From: Owenia fusiformis
Taxonomy: Eukaryota > Annelida > Polychaeta > Sabellida > Oweniidae
Direction: 5' to 3'
NCBI GenBank assembly: GCA_903813345.2
Contig: CAIIXF020000003.1
Location: forward strand, 17,622,931-17,686,930
Length of the DNA: 64,000 bases
The translations under genes were made by a program, and so were the position numbers. The notes under the pieces are model-generated. The model made no database searches, was not told the origin of the DNA, and was given only the letters and a program-made list of their open reading frames with translations. Of the stretch, positions 1 to 10,727 are shown in pieces. Each line of letters begins with the position of its first letter. The first letter of the stretch is position 1.

Positions 1-900
1 GCGCCAACTGAACAGGACTTACAATTAATGTTTGATACAAGTTATCTAGGGACAAAGAGATGGTGTCTATCTGTAAATAGAGAGGAAACCCAAGTAACAC
101 ATTTCAGATGGGCTGCACGGCCAAAAATTGATTTTAACTTCAAGGTTGGAGATTCTAATTTAGTGATACAAAATTGTTCTGTTATCTCAGCATTATCTTA
201 AACGAGACACTGGATTACACCGCAAACGGCAACTACATTAGCTGGATCCAACGGTCGTGTACTTGATGGACTTATCAGCAAACATTTTTTCCATAAATGG
301 ATTAAACTTCAGCACATATACTAAGATATGACTGTGCAATCGCCCCAATCATGGACTATGGATCAGGAGTTTGGGGATATAAGGAATTTATCAAACCACA
401 GCTAGTACAAAACCGGGTAAATATGCTCCCATTCCAGCAATTTACGATGATATGGGATGGATACCGCCTGACATAAGACATCGATTAGAGATGGTGAGAC
501 TCTATTAGACTGAGAGCCTAGAGATAGGCTGACTAGAAGAATTTTCGACTTTGATTATGAAAATGCTATCTTAGGGACACAAATGTTGGTGCAAGAATGT
601 AAGAGAAATATTTGTATTGACTAATTTGCTACATGAATATGAAACAAGACCCTTTGGAGATAGTTCACTCATCCTCGATTCTGTCAAAACACTGGAACTG
701 CAATGATACATCGAAGAATGGAAACTTCAGATCGCCAATATTCCAAAGCTAAGGACTTATAGGACATTTAAAACATCATTTGGAACAGAAGACTATGTCA
801 AGAACTGTTTACCAAGGACATTCAGATCATTGCTTGCAAAAGCAAGATCTGGCATGTTACCATTAACTGGAGACTGGAAGATATAAGTTCATAAGCCTAA
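1..900 (+). mobile_element. LINE (non-LTR retrotransposon) relic, 3' part of reverse transcriptase
   Basis: Conceptual translation in shifting frames gives pieces typical of the palm/thumb and downstream part of a LINE reverse transcriptase. One piece with VNREETQVTHFR lies near positions 80-115. Another with IMDYGSGVWGYKEF lies near 345-395, MGWIPPDIRHRLEMVRLY near 450-510, and a Leu/Arg-rich C-terminal piece near 690-890. In-frame stops and frame changes separate them, so the copy is dead. It lies in the second intron of the minus-strand P450 gene and runs off the left edge. The clade cannot be fixed; the wording resembles Jockey/CR1-like elements of invertebrates. Confidence 0.75.
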
Positions 901-1132
901 GATAGGCTGGGTATACTGTACAAGGCACTTTAATAAATAAAAATGCACATACATTCATACATACAAAACATGCATTTGAAAAAGTAGCTATTAACTGTAT
1001 TGAAGATAAGGCAAGCAGGGATCTGTTCAGTGCAGCCTATAATGTTCTCAGTATGAGGTCTGGTTTGTGCCCATTTATATGGTCAAATTACCTACCAAAA
1101 TAAAAAGATGGAATTTAAAACAAAAAGCTTAC

Positions 1133-4100
1133 CGTATGAGTTAGGATTGAATGACATGATATGTGGTTCATTGGTAGGTTTACCAGCAAATACCAGGTTC
1201 TTGTTCTCTAGTGCCTCCCTCACTGCATCTATTCCATTCAGTATGATGGACAATCTGGAAAATTTCATGTTTAACCCATTAAAGATCTTGCTTATGCAAA
1301 TATCTTTCTTATGGGAATCAACACATGATGCCCCAAAAGTGACCCCTTTTTTCAACTCTATCTATCTTCTACACAAACTTAACATTGTTCATCTTTTAAC
1401 ATGAGTATTCTTTCAATGCTTTCAAGTCTTCCTAACTTTCACATAATTTGGTACTAACTGGTCATCTAAAGTCATCTCCCTTGCCTATTGACACCCTTTC
1501 AGTTCTAACTGGTTATATAACCCCATGTATCTTACCTGTTGAAAACATTTCAATTCTAACTGGTTAACTAACTTCATCCTCATCTCTTGTTGACAGCATT
1601 TCAATTCTAAGTGGTTAACTTACTTCATCCCCCTCTCTTGTTGACAGCATTTCATTTCTAACTGGTTAATTAACTTCAACTCCCTCTCTTGTTGACAGCA
1701 TTTCAATTATAACTGGTTAACTAACTTCATTCCCCTCTCTTGTTGACAGCATTTCAATTCTAACTTGTTAACTAACTTCACCCCCCTCTCTTGTTGACAG
1801 CATTTCAATTCTAACTGGTTAACTAACTTCATCCCCCTCTCTTGTTGACAGCATTTCAATTCATTCCCCTCTCTTGTTGACAGCATTTCAATTCTAACTG
1901 GTTAATTAACTTCATCCCCTCTCCCGTTGACAACATTTCAATTTTAGCTGGTTATCTAATCTCCCTTTCCTGTTGACACCATTTCAGATCTAACTGGTCG
2001 ATTAATTTCATCTCACTTTCCTGTTGACATCATTTCAGTTCTAACTGATCAACTAATCTCCCTTTCTTGTTAACACCCTTTCGATTCTAACTGGTTAACT
2101 AACCTCATCTCCCTTTCCTGTTAACACCCTTTCAATTTAAACTGGTTAATTAACCCCATCTCCCTTTCCTGTTAACACCCTTTCAATTCTAAATGGTGAA
2201 CTAACCCCATCTCCCTTTCCTGTTGTCTTAACACCCTTTCAATTCTAACTGGTTAACTAACCCCATCTCCCTTTCCTGTTAACGCTCTTTCAATTCTAAC
2301 TGGTTAACTAATCTCATCTCCCTTTCCTGTTAACACCCTTTCAATTCTAACTGCTTAACTAACCCCATCTCCCTTTCCTGTTAACGCTCTTTCAATTCTA
2401 ACTGGTTAACTAATCTCATCTCCCTTTCCTGTTAACACCCTTTCAATTCTAACTGGTTAACTAACCCCATCTCCCTTTCCTGTTAACACCCTTTCAATTC
2501 TAACTGGTTAACTAATCTCATCTCCCTTTCCTGTAAACACCCTTTCAATTCCAACTGGTCAACCAATCTCATCTCCCTTTCCTGTTAACACCCTTTCAAT
2601 TCTAACTGCTTAAGTAACCTCATCTACCTTTCCTGTTGACACCTTTTCAGTTCTAGCTGGTCGACTAATTTCATCTCCCTTTCCTGTTGACATCATTTCA
2701 GTTCTAACTGATCAACTAATCTCATCTCCCTTTCCTGTTGGCACCCTTTAAACTGGTTAACTTACTGGTCACCTAATCTACCTTTCCTGTTGACCTCATT
2801 TCAGGTCTAACTGGTTAACTAATCTCATCTCCTTTTCCTCTTGGGAAATTCCTCAAAGATAAAATTCTAGGAATTAAGGAATGGGTACCATTTACTCAAT
2901 TTGAGAGATTATTGGCATAATTATATGAAACCTATTTAAAACATCATTTATATTATTCAAAAGTGAATAGGATCAATGATTCCCAGTCCTCTGAAGTTTG
3001 TAAAATGAAAATACCTGGATGTTGATCCACATATAATCCTTGAAAATGATAAATATTTTTGGGGATTATATGGTACAATCTTACCGTCAATACAATGTTT
3101 TTTTTAAAGTGTATTGATGGTTTTTGGATGAAAAGTATAACGAAATGCATGAAAAAACTCCCCTGATTCATTCTACAAACAACTTTCTCTCCTTTGAAAT
3201 CTCTGGTGTTTTGGGATGTTTGGAAGCACCGAAATTTATTATAAATTTTTAGACAAAGTAACCGTCAAAAAAAATCAGTGAAAAATTCAGGAGCTTCCAA
3301 ACATTCCAAGATGTCATTGATTTCAAATGTGACATACAAAAAAATATATAGTGATTATTAATGAAACATAAAAATATTTGAGATTACAAATTTTCAATTT
3401 ATTTCTAAATCTTCTTCAGGTAAACTCAAACAAATTTAATCTCTTAGATATTATTGCTAGTTATGAAACATAAAAATATTTGAGTTCAAAAATTTTCAAT
3501 TTAGTTCTAAATCTTCTTCAGGTAAACTCAAACAAATTTAATCTCTTAGATATTATTGATAGTTATGAAACATAATAAAAATATTTGAGATTATGAATTT
3601 TCAATTTATTTCTAAATCTTCTTCAGGTAAACTCAAAAAAATGTATCTCTTAGATATTATTGCTAGTTATGAAACATAAAAATATTTGAGATTACGAATT
3701 TTCAATTTATTTCTAAATCTTCTTCAGGTAAACTCAAAAACAAAATTAATCTCTTAGATATTAAGCTAGTTATGAAACATAAAAATATTTGAGTTTACAT
3801 ATTTTCGAATTATTTCTATATCTTCTTCAGGTCAACTCAAAAAAAATTTAATATCTTAAATATTAAGCTAGTTATGAAACATAAAAATATTAATATTTGA
3901 GTTTACAAATTTTTATTGACACTGTATTTCTAAATCTTCTAAAACTCAAAAAATTGTAATCTCAAATATTTTAACTAATTTTATATTTTTTATTTAATCT
4001 CAAATATTTTTAGGTCACTCTGTTGAACCTGTTTGATTTATTATCACTCGCTTGCTTCTATTAAATTACCTTGTGCCAAACTTTACTGAAAACACACTGC

Positions 4101-4287
4101 CATATTCCTGTCCAAGTTTAACCATATCGAGATGTAGGTTTTCTGAGAGACTGGGAAGACACCCTAGTATAGGCCAGCCAGTGGGGCCTGGTGGGAGCCT
4201 ATATCTCCAGTATTTCAACCTTCCATCAATGAGAACGCCAAGAAGAAGCACACATATGATCGCAAGTGCTATATATAATGTCTCCAT
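1133..4287 (-). CDS. Cytochrome P450, CYP2-type, first two coding exons (partial)
   Basis: Membrane-bound haem monooxygenase of the endoplasmic reticulum, by family. Exon 1 is 4070-4287 and starts at the ATG of METLYIALAIICVLLLGVLI, a hydrophobic N-terminal anchor. It is followed by the Pro-rich hinge LPPGPTGWPILGCLP and the start of the fold (GSVFSVKFGT). Exon 2 is 1133-1254 and encodes LSIILNG, then ALENKNLVFAGKP and MSFNPNSYG, which match the CYP2 segment around the B helix. The splice sites agree: donor AAG|GTAATT after exon 1, acceptor TTTTCCAG before exon 2, donor ACG|GTAAGC after it. The junction codon AGA (Arg) restores the frame. The 2.8-kb intron holds two tandem arrays. The remaining exons, with the haem-binding cysteine, lie left of the window, so whether the gene is intact is unknown. 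The CYP2 assignment is by pattern; the subfamily is open. Confidence 0.85.
1440..2850. repeat. Minisatellite, about 51-bp unit
   Basis: About 27 imperfect copies of a roughly 51-bp unit built around TTTCAATTCTAACTGGTTAA, followed by a pyrimidine-rich part such as CTCCCTTTCCTGTT. Two subtypes occur in blocks: GTTGACAGCATTTCAATT in the left third and GTTAACACCCTTTCAATT in the middle and right. The array fills half of the first P450 intron. No open reading frame runs through it. Confidence 0.9.
3358..3990. repeat. Tandem repeat, about 103-bp unit, six copies
   Basis: Six copies, starting near 3358, 3461, 3563, 3668, 3771 and 3874, of an AT-rich unit. Each contains ATGAAACATAAAAATATTTG, then TTTCTAAATCTTCTTCAGGT, then AATCTCTTAGATATT. 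The last copies are more degraded. The array lies in the P450 intron close to the donor of exon 1. Each unit carries a TCTTCTTCAGGT stretch that looks like a plus-strand acceptor; the host gene is on the other strand. Confidence 0.85.
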
Positions 4288-4403
4288 TGCAGATGTTCAG
4301 TTACCTAGATGTGTTTTATTATTCTCTGTCGAAGAATCATAAGGCCAAACTGGTCTCAGTTTGCTTTTAAATGAATGGTTTAACTGATGCTTATTGTTTC
4401 TAA

Positions 4404-4411
4404 TGACGTCA
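4404..4411. promoter_or_regulatory. Perfect CRE/ATF palindrome upstream of the P450 start
   Basis: TGACGTCA occurs about 117 bases upstream of the P450 ATG on its 5' side. This is the full cAMP-response element consensus for CREB/ATF bZIP factors. Position and perfect palindromy make it a reasonable promoter element, but an 8-base match can arise by chance and no transcription start is known. Confidence 0.3.
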
Positions 4412-4496
4412 TGAAAAACTGGATATTAACATTTTAGATCATTTCAGTGACAGGTTAACACATGGTTTATTCCATTGTGCTCATTATCCCACCGAA

Positions 4497-4595
4497 TGAA
4501 GTTCCAGGGGGATATAGAGAAGCTGTCCGTTTGTCCGTCCATTCATTTGTTCATCCGTGTGTCAGGGCAATAACTCAAACCAAAAAATGACAAAA
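4497..4595 (+). repeat. Fragment of a dispersed repeat with GTCCGT motif
   Basis: The stretch with GGGGGATATAGAGAAG, GTCCGTTTGTCCGTCC and CAATAACTCAAAC resembles, in reverse orientation, the end of the repeat at 57385-58150 (GACGGACGG run followed by CACTATATCCC). It is a short, degraded copy with no coding content. Confidence 0.5.
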
Positions 4596-4736
4596 TCAGC
4601 AAAGTGGAAGGAGCCCATTTCTGTTGGAAAATTTATTTTTTCATGAGAAAGTTTATGGATTAATTGCTTGTCAATGGGTGCACAGTATGGTGAAATCTGT
4701 TATGTCTGCTTAATTTTTAAACTGATTTGCTTCATA

Positions 4737-6698
4737 CAGGGTGATCCAGAAGTAACGTCAAAGACATTGTAATTTCAAAAGTATTCATCAGATCTTCATG
4801 AAATTTGGTATACATGTACCCACAACATTTCTGAGTTACCATCTCAAATATTGGAATTCAATCATTTCATTGGTTGAAATTATGGTTGCTATAGTAACCC
4901 GATATCGCGTAACCCGGGGCAAATTGAAGAGAAACCATAACGTTTTTGTGAATTTCTCTAATTTAAAAAGTCAGTAACATTTGAAAATGTTCATTGTTTG
5001 TTTTCTATGATTTTTATATTTGTTGCCATGGTAACAAATATGTAATAGTTGTGATGTCACAATAGGCATTCATAAAAAGCTTTCAATTTCTTTGAATTGC
5101 TTCCATCATCCATGACAAATACTAACATGACCAAGGACACTAACCCACCCAATTCAAGATGGCGCCAAGTCAGAGTAAAATAGAGCAAAGAACAAACATT
5201 AAGTTCTGTGTAAAGTTGGGGAAAGGTGTAAAAGAGACTATAAGACAGATAAAGAAGGCATATGGTAAAGCTGCCATTGCTGAGAGAAACATTTACAGGT
5301 GGTTTAACAAGTATTCCAGTGGATATGATGAAGTGGTAGACAAGCAGCGAGGAGGCAGGCCAGTGTCGTCATTCGATGATCAAACCATCAAAGCAATTGA
5401 AGCTGATGTTATGGACAATAGGCAAATTTCTATCAGAGAATTGGCTGAAAAACACGATCTGAGCTATGGGACTGTGCAACGGATACTGACAAAGAACTGT
5501 CTGTTAAAGAAGGTGTCTGCTAAATGGGTGCCGCATGACTTGACACAGGAGCAGAAAGACCGGCGTGTTAAGGCTTCAAGGGACTTTCTTGCAAAATATC
5601 GGAGAGATGGAGATGACTTTCTTAACAAGATCATTACGAGTGACGAATCATTGCTATCATTCTACATCCCAGAGACCACGCAACAAAGTTCATCGTGGAA
5701 ACATGACAACTCCCCAACACCAACCAAGCCTAAAATAGTACCAGGAATTCCACAAAAGAAAGAAATGGTTGTGACATTCTTTGACATTAGAGGAATGGTG
5801 TTAACCCATTTTGTTCCCATTGGCCAGAGAATTAATGCCGTTTACATTGCAAAGGTAAGATATCATTTGTTCTAATAATACATCATACTGTGAATTTTAT
5901 TTTTAAATTAAAGTATTTAAATGTTGTTCACTGTCAATATAATTATAACTCCATGGCCATGATTCAAATCCAAATCCAATCAATGAAACAACTGGTTTAA
6001 CAACCATTAAACATTTGTTTTTCAGGTTCTGAAGCGTGATCTTCAACGTTCCCTGAGGAAAAAGCGTCCCGGACATCTGCAGCAGTTTATCTTGCATTGG
6101 GACAATGCCCCTACGCACACTGCAATCCTGACCAGCAACACAGTCCAAACACTTGGATTTCAACAACTTGAACATGCCCCTTATTCACCTGATCTTGCCC
6201 CCAGTGACTTTTATTTGTATGGGGAACTAAAAAGAAACCTTAGTGGAAATAATTTTCAATCCTGTGAGGAATTGAAAAATGCCGTAGTACTAGCCCTACA
6301 AGGAATGAGTTCTAATGGATTTAATTCTGTGTTCAAGGAATGGGTATCCAGACATGAGAAATGTGTTGCAAATGGTGGCAATTATGTAGAATGAACTATT
6401 ATTAGTAACTGTGCAATAGTATGATTTATATTGTTGTGAAATAAAATGTTGAGGATATAACAATTTCAGATCTTGTTGATATTTTGAGATTACGCATTAC
6501 ACGTTAAGTAATTTGCCCCGGGTTACGCGATATCGGGTTACTATAGCAACCATAATTTCAACCAATGAAATGATTGAATTCCAATCTTTGAGATGGTAAC
6601 TCAGAAATGTTGTGGGTACATGTATACCAAATTTCATGAAGATCTGATGAATACTTTTGAAATTACAACATCTTTGACGTTACTTCTGGATCACCCTG
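4737..6698 (+). mobile_element. Complete mariner (DD34D) transposon with 188-bp inverted repeats
   Basis: The ends are CAGGGTGATCCAGAAGTAAC and its complement, flanked on both sides by the TA target duplication (4735-4736 and 6699-6700). The inverted repeats run about 188 bp each (4737-4924 and 6511-6698) and are nearly identical, including an inner ACCCGATATCGCGTAACCC motif. Such long TIRs exceed the roughly 30 bp of classical mariners. The interior carries one transposase gene with a single short intron. Intact ends, an intact reading frame and low TIR divergence point to recent insertion. Confidence 0.93.
5159..6394 (+). CDS. Mariner-family transposase, DD34D, with a phase-0 intron
   Basis: Two exons, 5159-5854 and 6026-6394, give 354 aa, close to the usual 345-350. 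The donor is AAAG|GTAAGA and the acceptor TTTTTCAG; the 171-bp intron contains stops, so it must be removed. The N-terminal 110 residues hold two helix-turn-helix units (…NIYRWFNKY… and …SYGTVQRIL…) that bind the TIRs. The catalytic triad is visible: ITSDES, then LHWDNAPTH, then YSPDLAPSD, with 34 residues between the second and third Asp. PETTQQSSSWKH after the first Asp is typical of mariners. The ATG of MAPSQSKIEQ is the first in frame. By family the enzyme cuts and pastes the element at TA sites. No disabling change is visible, so it may be active. Confidence 0.9.
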
Positions 6699-6700
6699 TA

Positions 6701-7271
6701 GGTGTAGGATCTATTAAAAAGGTATAATAGGGTCACCACCATGAAAAAATCAATATTTTGTCGTAATTCAAGCAGTGAATACAAATTGATGAGGTCACTT
6801 CACAAAATATATCTCATTGCTGTTTTTTTTAATTAGTTATAAAAGAAATACAGTAATCATAATAACACAGTGAGTAAAAGTATTGAGAGTAATTTTAGAG
6901 ATATAAATTTTAGGACATAATCCCCTCACCATACTCACTGTGATTTTTCATTATTTAATCATTACGTTTGTACCTCATTTCAAGGTTGTGTGGACCTCCT
7001 TTAGTCTGGTTAATTTATTGACTTTTGCATTCTAGTGACGCTGGTGACGTTAAACCTTTCTCACACCTTACTGATTTTACCATACCGTACGTATATTCAT
7101 TCAGGGCTTTATTCGTAATAGACTATAAACCTTTTCATGAAAATATAAATCACACAGATTTGTTGCGTATTCTAGCAGACAGCACCTATTACTCATTTAG
7201 TCCCATTACAGTCCAAACACTATAGATACAATTTTATAATTTATCATACCAAGCGGTTGTAGTTCAAGGAT
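6701..7271. other. Intergenic, no feature recognised
   Basis: AT-rich spacer between the mariner and the Tc1-like relic. Short open frames here (for example 7025-7225) show no family pattern and no splice context. Confidence 0.5.
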
Positions 7272-7273
7272 TA

Positions 7274-8921
7274 CACTGTTGCTCATAAATATGGAATATT
7301 TTATAGATATGAATCGTTTGATGGAATTTCTCCAAAATGATAACATTTTGTTGAAAATTTGCAGCGTGTCCTCATTCCCTCATCAGTTTTGCATATAAAA
7401 CTGATTGGTATGAAAAGTTCAAACATTCATGGTTGATTAACCTTGTATTCACAGAGGTGACCCCATGACCTCATGATATTGGTAATTTGAAAGAGGCGTC
7501 CAAATCTTAGTTGTAATCATTGTGCACATTTTATAAAAATCTAATTTAGAATTGGGAGAGTTTTTAGAAGGCACGCCCCATAGAATAAGTGAAAACGAGC
7601 ATGGCAGGAAATAGGGATGGCGCTCTCTGGCATGAAACAAACTGCCATTGCCAGGACCCTAAGGGGTGTGTCAGGAACAGTCTCTAAAATTCTGCAGTGG
7701 TACCAAAGGCACAGGAATGTGACTCCTGGGCAGAGCAATAGTAGCCCTAGAGAGAAAAATTCAAGAAAAGACCACCACCTGCTGCATTTATGTCATCGAA
7801 ATCGCTTTAAGTCAACTAGTAGTCTAAGAGATGAATGGCTGCCTCACCTCAAAATCCGTGTTTCAGAGCTATATACAACCAGTGATTTCTTTATAACAAA
7901 TGCAAGGCCATGAGACCTTTAAAGAGACCACAGCTGACTGATCATAACAAAGAAAGGTGCCTTCAATGGGCAGGAAAGCGCTACAATGTTGGACCTAATC
8001 TTTGGTGTCATATGACAGCATGTGATGAAAAAAGTTGTGTCCTCCACAAAGTTGATAATTGTGTTCGTTTCTGTCATAGACCAGGGGAAAGAGACAATAA
8101 GGACACTTACTGATGTGGCAGTCCATGAAGGTAACCCTATTTATGTTTGGAGCAGTATTAAAGAGGTTGTTTGGAGCAGTACTACAGAAGTTGCACCCCC
8201 TTGGTGATTCCCAAACATAATTTCAGAGTAAGTTGACCTTTTGGACCTCCATCAAGTACCACATGCAAACAAATTGTTTTTGGGCAACATTCACCTGCAG
8301 AATGATCAAACTGTTGCACATGCTAGTGGTATTGTGTTGGATTACCTCAAGGCAGGCAATGTGGACCAGCTACCATGGGCAAAAAAGTCAACCAATCAGG
8401 TTCCTGCAGAGCAAATATAGGATGACCTTGGTAAGGAGATTCATGACTTGGACCCCCACCTCGAAATTTAGACATGTTACACACTGCCTATTATGGGGAA
8501 TGGGGCATTATTTCACTTAGAAAGGTCAGATGTTCCATTCAGAGCTGGTCCCGTAGGGTTGATGCTCTGATTGCAGCACAAGGAGGACATAACACATATT
8601 AGTGCTATCATTGGATAGAGGACACTTCAATCTTCATGACCAGATGCTTATCTTGTTTAGTCTGTTTTACATGACGATTTGGATCGGGGTGTTTTGAAAA
8701 TGCAAAAATTTTTAGCGAACCCCTGTTTAAATAACAGTAATTTTCTAAACTTAAATGTAAATATTTTTATCTAAAAAAATGCTGATTTGTAGATTAAATA
8801 TGTGGTTATGATTTGCCTAGAAATTAAATGTCTGAGCCAACTCCAAATAAATGTTCTCTTACTCCAAACTTTTGAATTCTGAGCTGCCAAATCTAATATT
8901 CCATATTTATGAGCAACAGTG
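7274..8921 (+). mobile_element. Degenerate Tc1-like transposon
   Basis: The ends are inverted repeats starting CACTGTTGCTCATAAATATG (left) and its complement (right, 8897-8921), each flanked by TA (7272-7273 and 8922-8923). The interior is a broken Tc1-like transposase. An HTH part lies near 7617-7740 (MKQTAIARTLRGVSGTVSKIL). It is followed by PLKRPQLTDHNKERCLQWA near 7915-7975, FCHRPGERD near 8070 and a C-terminal part with LDYLKAGNVDQLPW near 8335-8385. Frame changes and stops between the blocks show it is dead. The DDE residues are largely unrecognisable. Confidence 0.85.
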
Positions 8922-8923
8922 TA

Positions 8924-9553
8924 TATTGCATTTTATATAGTGTTAAAGAGAGAATCAGATATAGCGAGCAGGCTAAACAAAAAATTGTTTCAATTTTAGA
9001 AAATTTTTGGCTCATGTCATTCCTTGTCATGTATATTTTCTGAAAATGACAAAAGTGCATACTTTATTTCGGGAAAAGTAAAGAGTTTTATAATAATGTA
9101 TTATTTTTCTATAAGAATGGTCACCATTCTTATTATTTGAGAGAATTTAGACATTTTTCACTCATTTTTGCACTCTGAATAATTAATAACTTCACCAATT
9201 TAAACCATATTGTGAATCTTTTTGGAGATATTGTATTTGATATTGTAAGGAATAGATTGGTAGGTCGATTATACATGTTGCTTGTAATTTTGTCACCCCA
9301 TGTAGATCAGATTCTGCCTTTAATTTAGCATAGAAATAAATACCGAGGAATTGAACTAACGTAAGAGTTCCTACATCCACCCACATATAGAATTAAAATG
9401 TAAAACATATTTTTGGTTTTAAAGGGCTTAAGGTTTCTAAAACATTAAATATACAAATATCATGAAAAACAAAGTCTCAAATGGATGAATATAATAACAT
9501 CAGATATTGAGATCACATAAAAATATTCTATCTTGTCCTTTGACTTGAACATA
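8924..9553. other. Intergenic, no gene recognised
   Basis: AT-rich. The part near 8940-9060 (with AGAATCAGA and TCATTCCTT) resembles 58345-58460 loosely, so some of it is probably old dispersed repeat. No coding signal. Confidence 0.4.
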
Positions 9554-9619
9554 CAGGGTGTCCCAGAACTCATGAGAATTTTTTGAGGGAGATATAAGAC
9601 ATGAATGATTTTCCTTCAA

Positions 9620-10503
9620 ATTAAGTGCACTTAATAAACAAATATTGAGGAATAACTGACATGAATTTCAGGCACGTATCTTTTATATTTCCGAATTTAT
9701 TGACATTTGAATTCTACATCGCCACAAACCCTGGAGTAGTCAGAGAAATACAACAGTTTACGTCACATTTTGATAATATTTACACAACTTCTCTACTCTA
9801 ATAGCATTGTTTTCATTGAATTGTTTCAGAGTTTCAGTACATTAGTTAATAGGATCATACATATTCAGCTAACATATCTCTACAGAGTTATTATAGCATA
9901 TTATCTGCAGTTGATGTCGTCTTTTCAGCTACTCTATACACATTCTCAAATTGTCCAATAGCCATTTCTGTAGGGTCCTCTGAAACAACATGACTCAATT
10001 CTTCCTCCGTTTCAGTGACATGGCTCATCTTTGTTTAATGTCCCCAAAGAAATCAAAAGTCTAGTAGAGCAAAATCTGGCAAGTATATGGAGCTACTATA
10101 TACTGTGAAATCTCAATAGAAAGTAAATTGGATGCACTACTGGCATGCATGTAGTGACTTATTCACTGGTGCATTTTCAATATGCAAGATCATATTGGCT
10201 AGCAAATAGGGACATTTCTTTCAGTCCCTCAGGAACATGTCATTATGATATTTCAGCAAACCAAATGTACAATCTGTTGATGTATTGGGTCTCTATCAAA
10301 GTTTATATATCGTTTTATCAAAGTACATCATCAATATGAGAAAAATGCTGAACTAAGCTTCTACAAAAAAACATTGGTTTTATAGTTGAGAATTTGTATA
10401 AAATTTACAAAATGTGACATAATAAATTCGGAAATATAAAAGATATGTGCCTGAAATTCATGTCAGTTATTCCCAAAGGTGTGATTAATAAGTGTACCAA
10501 AGA
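9620..10503. mobile_element. Non-autonomous element nested in the left arm
   Basis: Imperfect inverted repeats of about 90 bp bound this stretch. GAATAACTGACATGAATTTC and CTTTTATATTTCCGAATTTA at 9650-9705 recur inverted at 10422-10480. It splits the outer left arm between TTCAAA (about 9619) and GCGAGGGAAAGTATCGC (about 10505), which are contiguous in the right arm apart from a few bases. No coding content is seen. Confidence 0.65.
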
Positions 10504-10727
10504 GCGAGGGAAAGTATCGCAACAGATTTTTGACAGTAAATAATTTTTTTCTAGTAGTTTCTGGCTGTACAAAAATGAATGCATATGAAAGGCCAATGTA
10601 TAATCTTTAAGAAAAATTCAAAGAATGGTTTCAAGATCAATTGGATTATCTCATAAGCCATGTTTAATTCACCCATCAACAAGCTTTTTTTCAAAATGCA
10701 ATCGTCATTTTCACCATCGTCCCTCAT

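Noticed and set aside
1108-1404. Plus-strand open frame of 98 aa
   Set aside because: It lies antisense to P450 exon 2, whose minus-strand translation has clear family pattern and splice sites.
1440-2850. CRISPR-like array
   Set aside because: Units are contiguous with no unique spacers, in an animal intron; it is a minisatellite. The same holds for the arrays at 3.4, 11, 17 and 56 kb.
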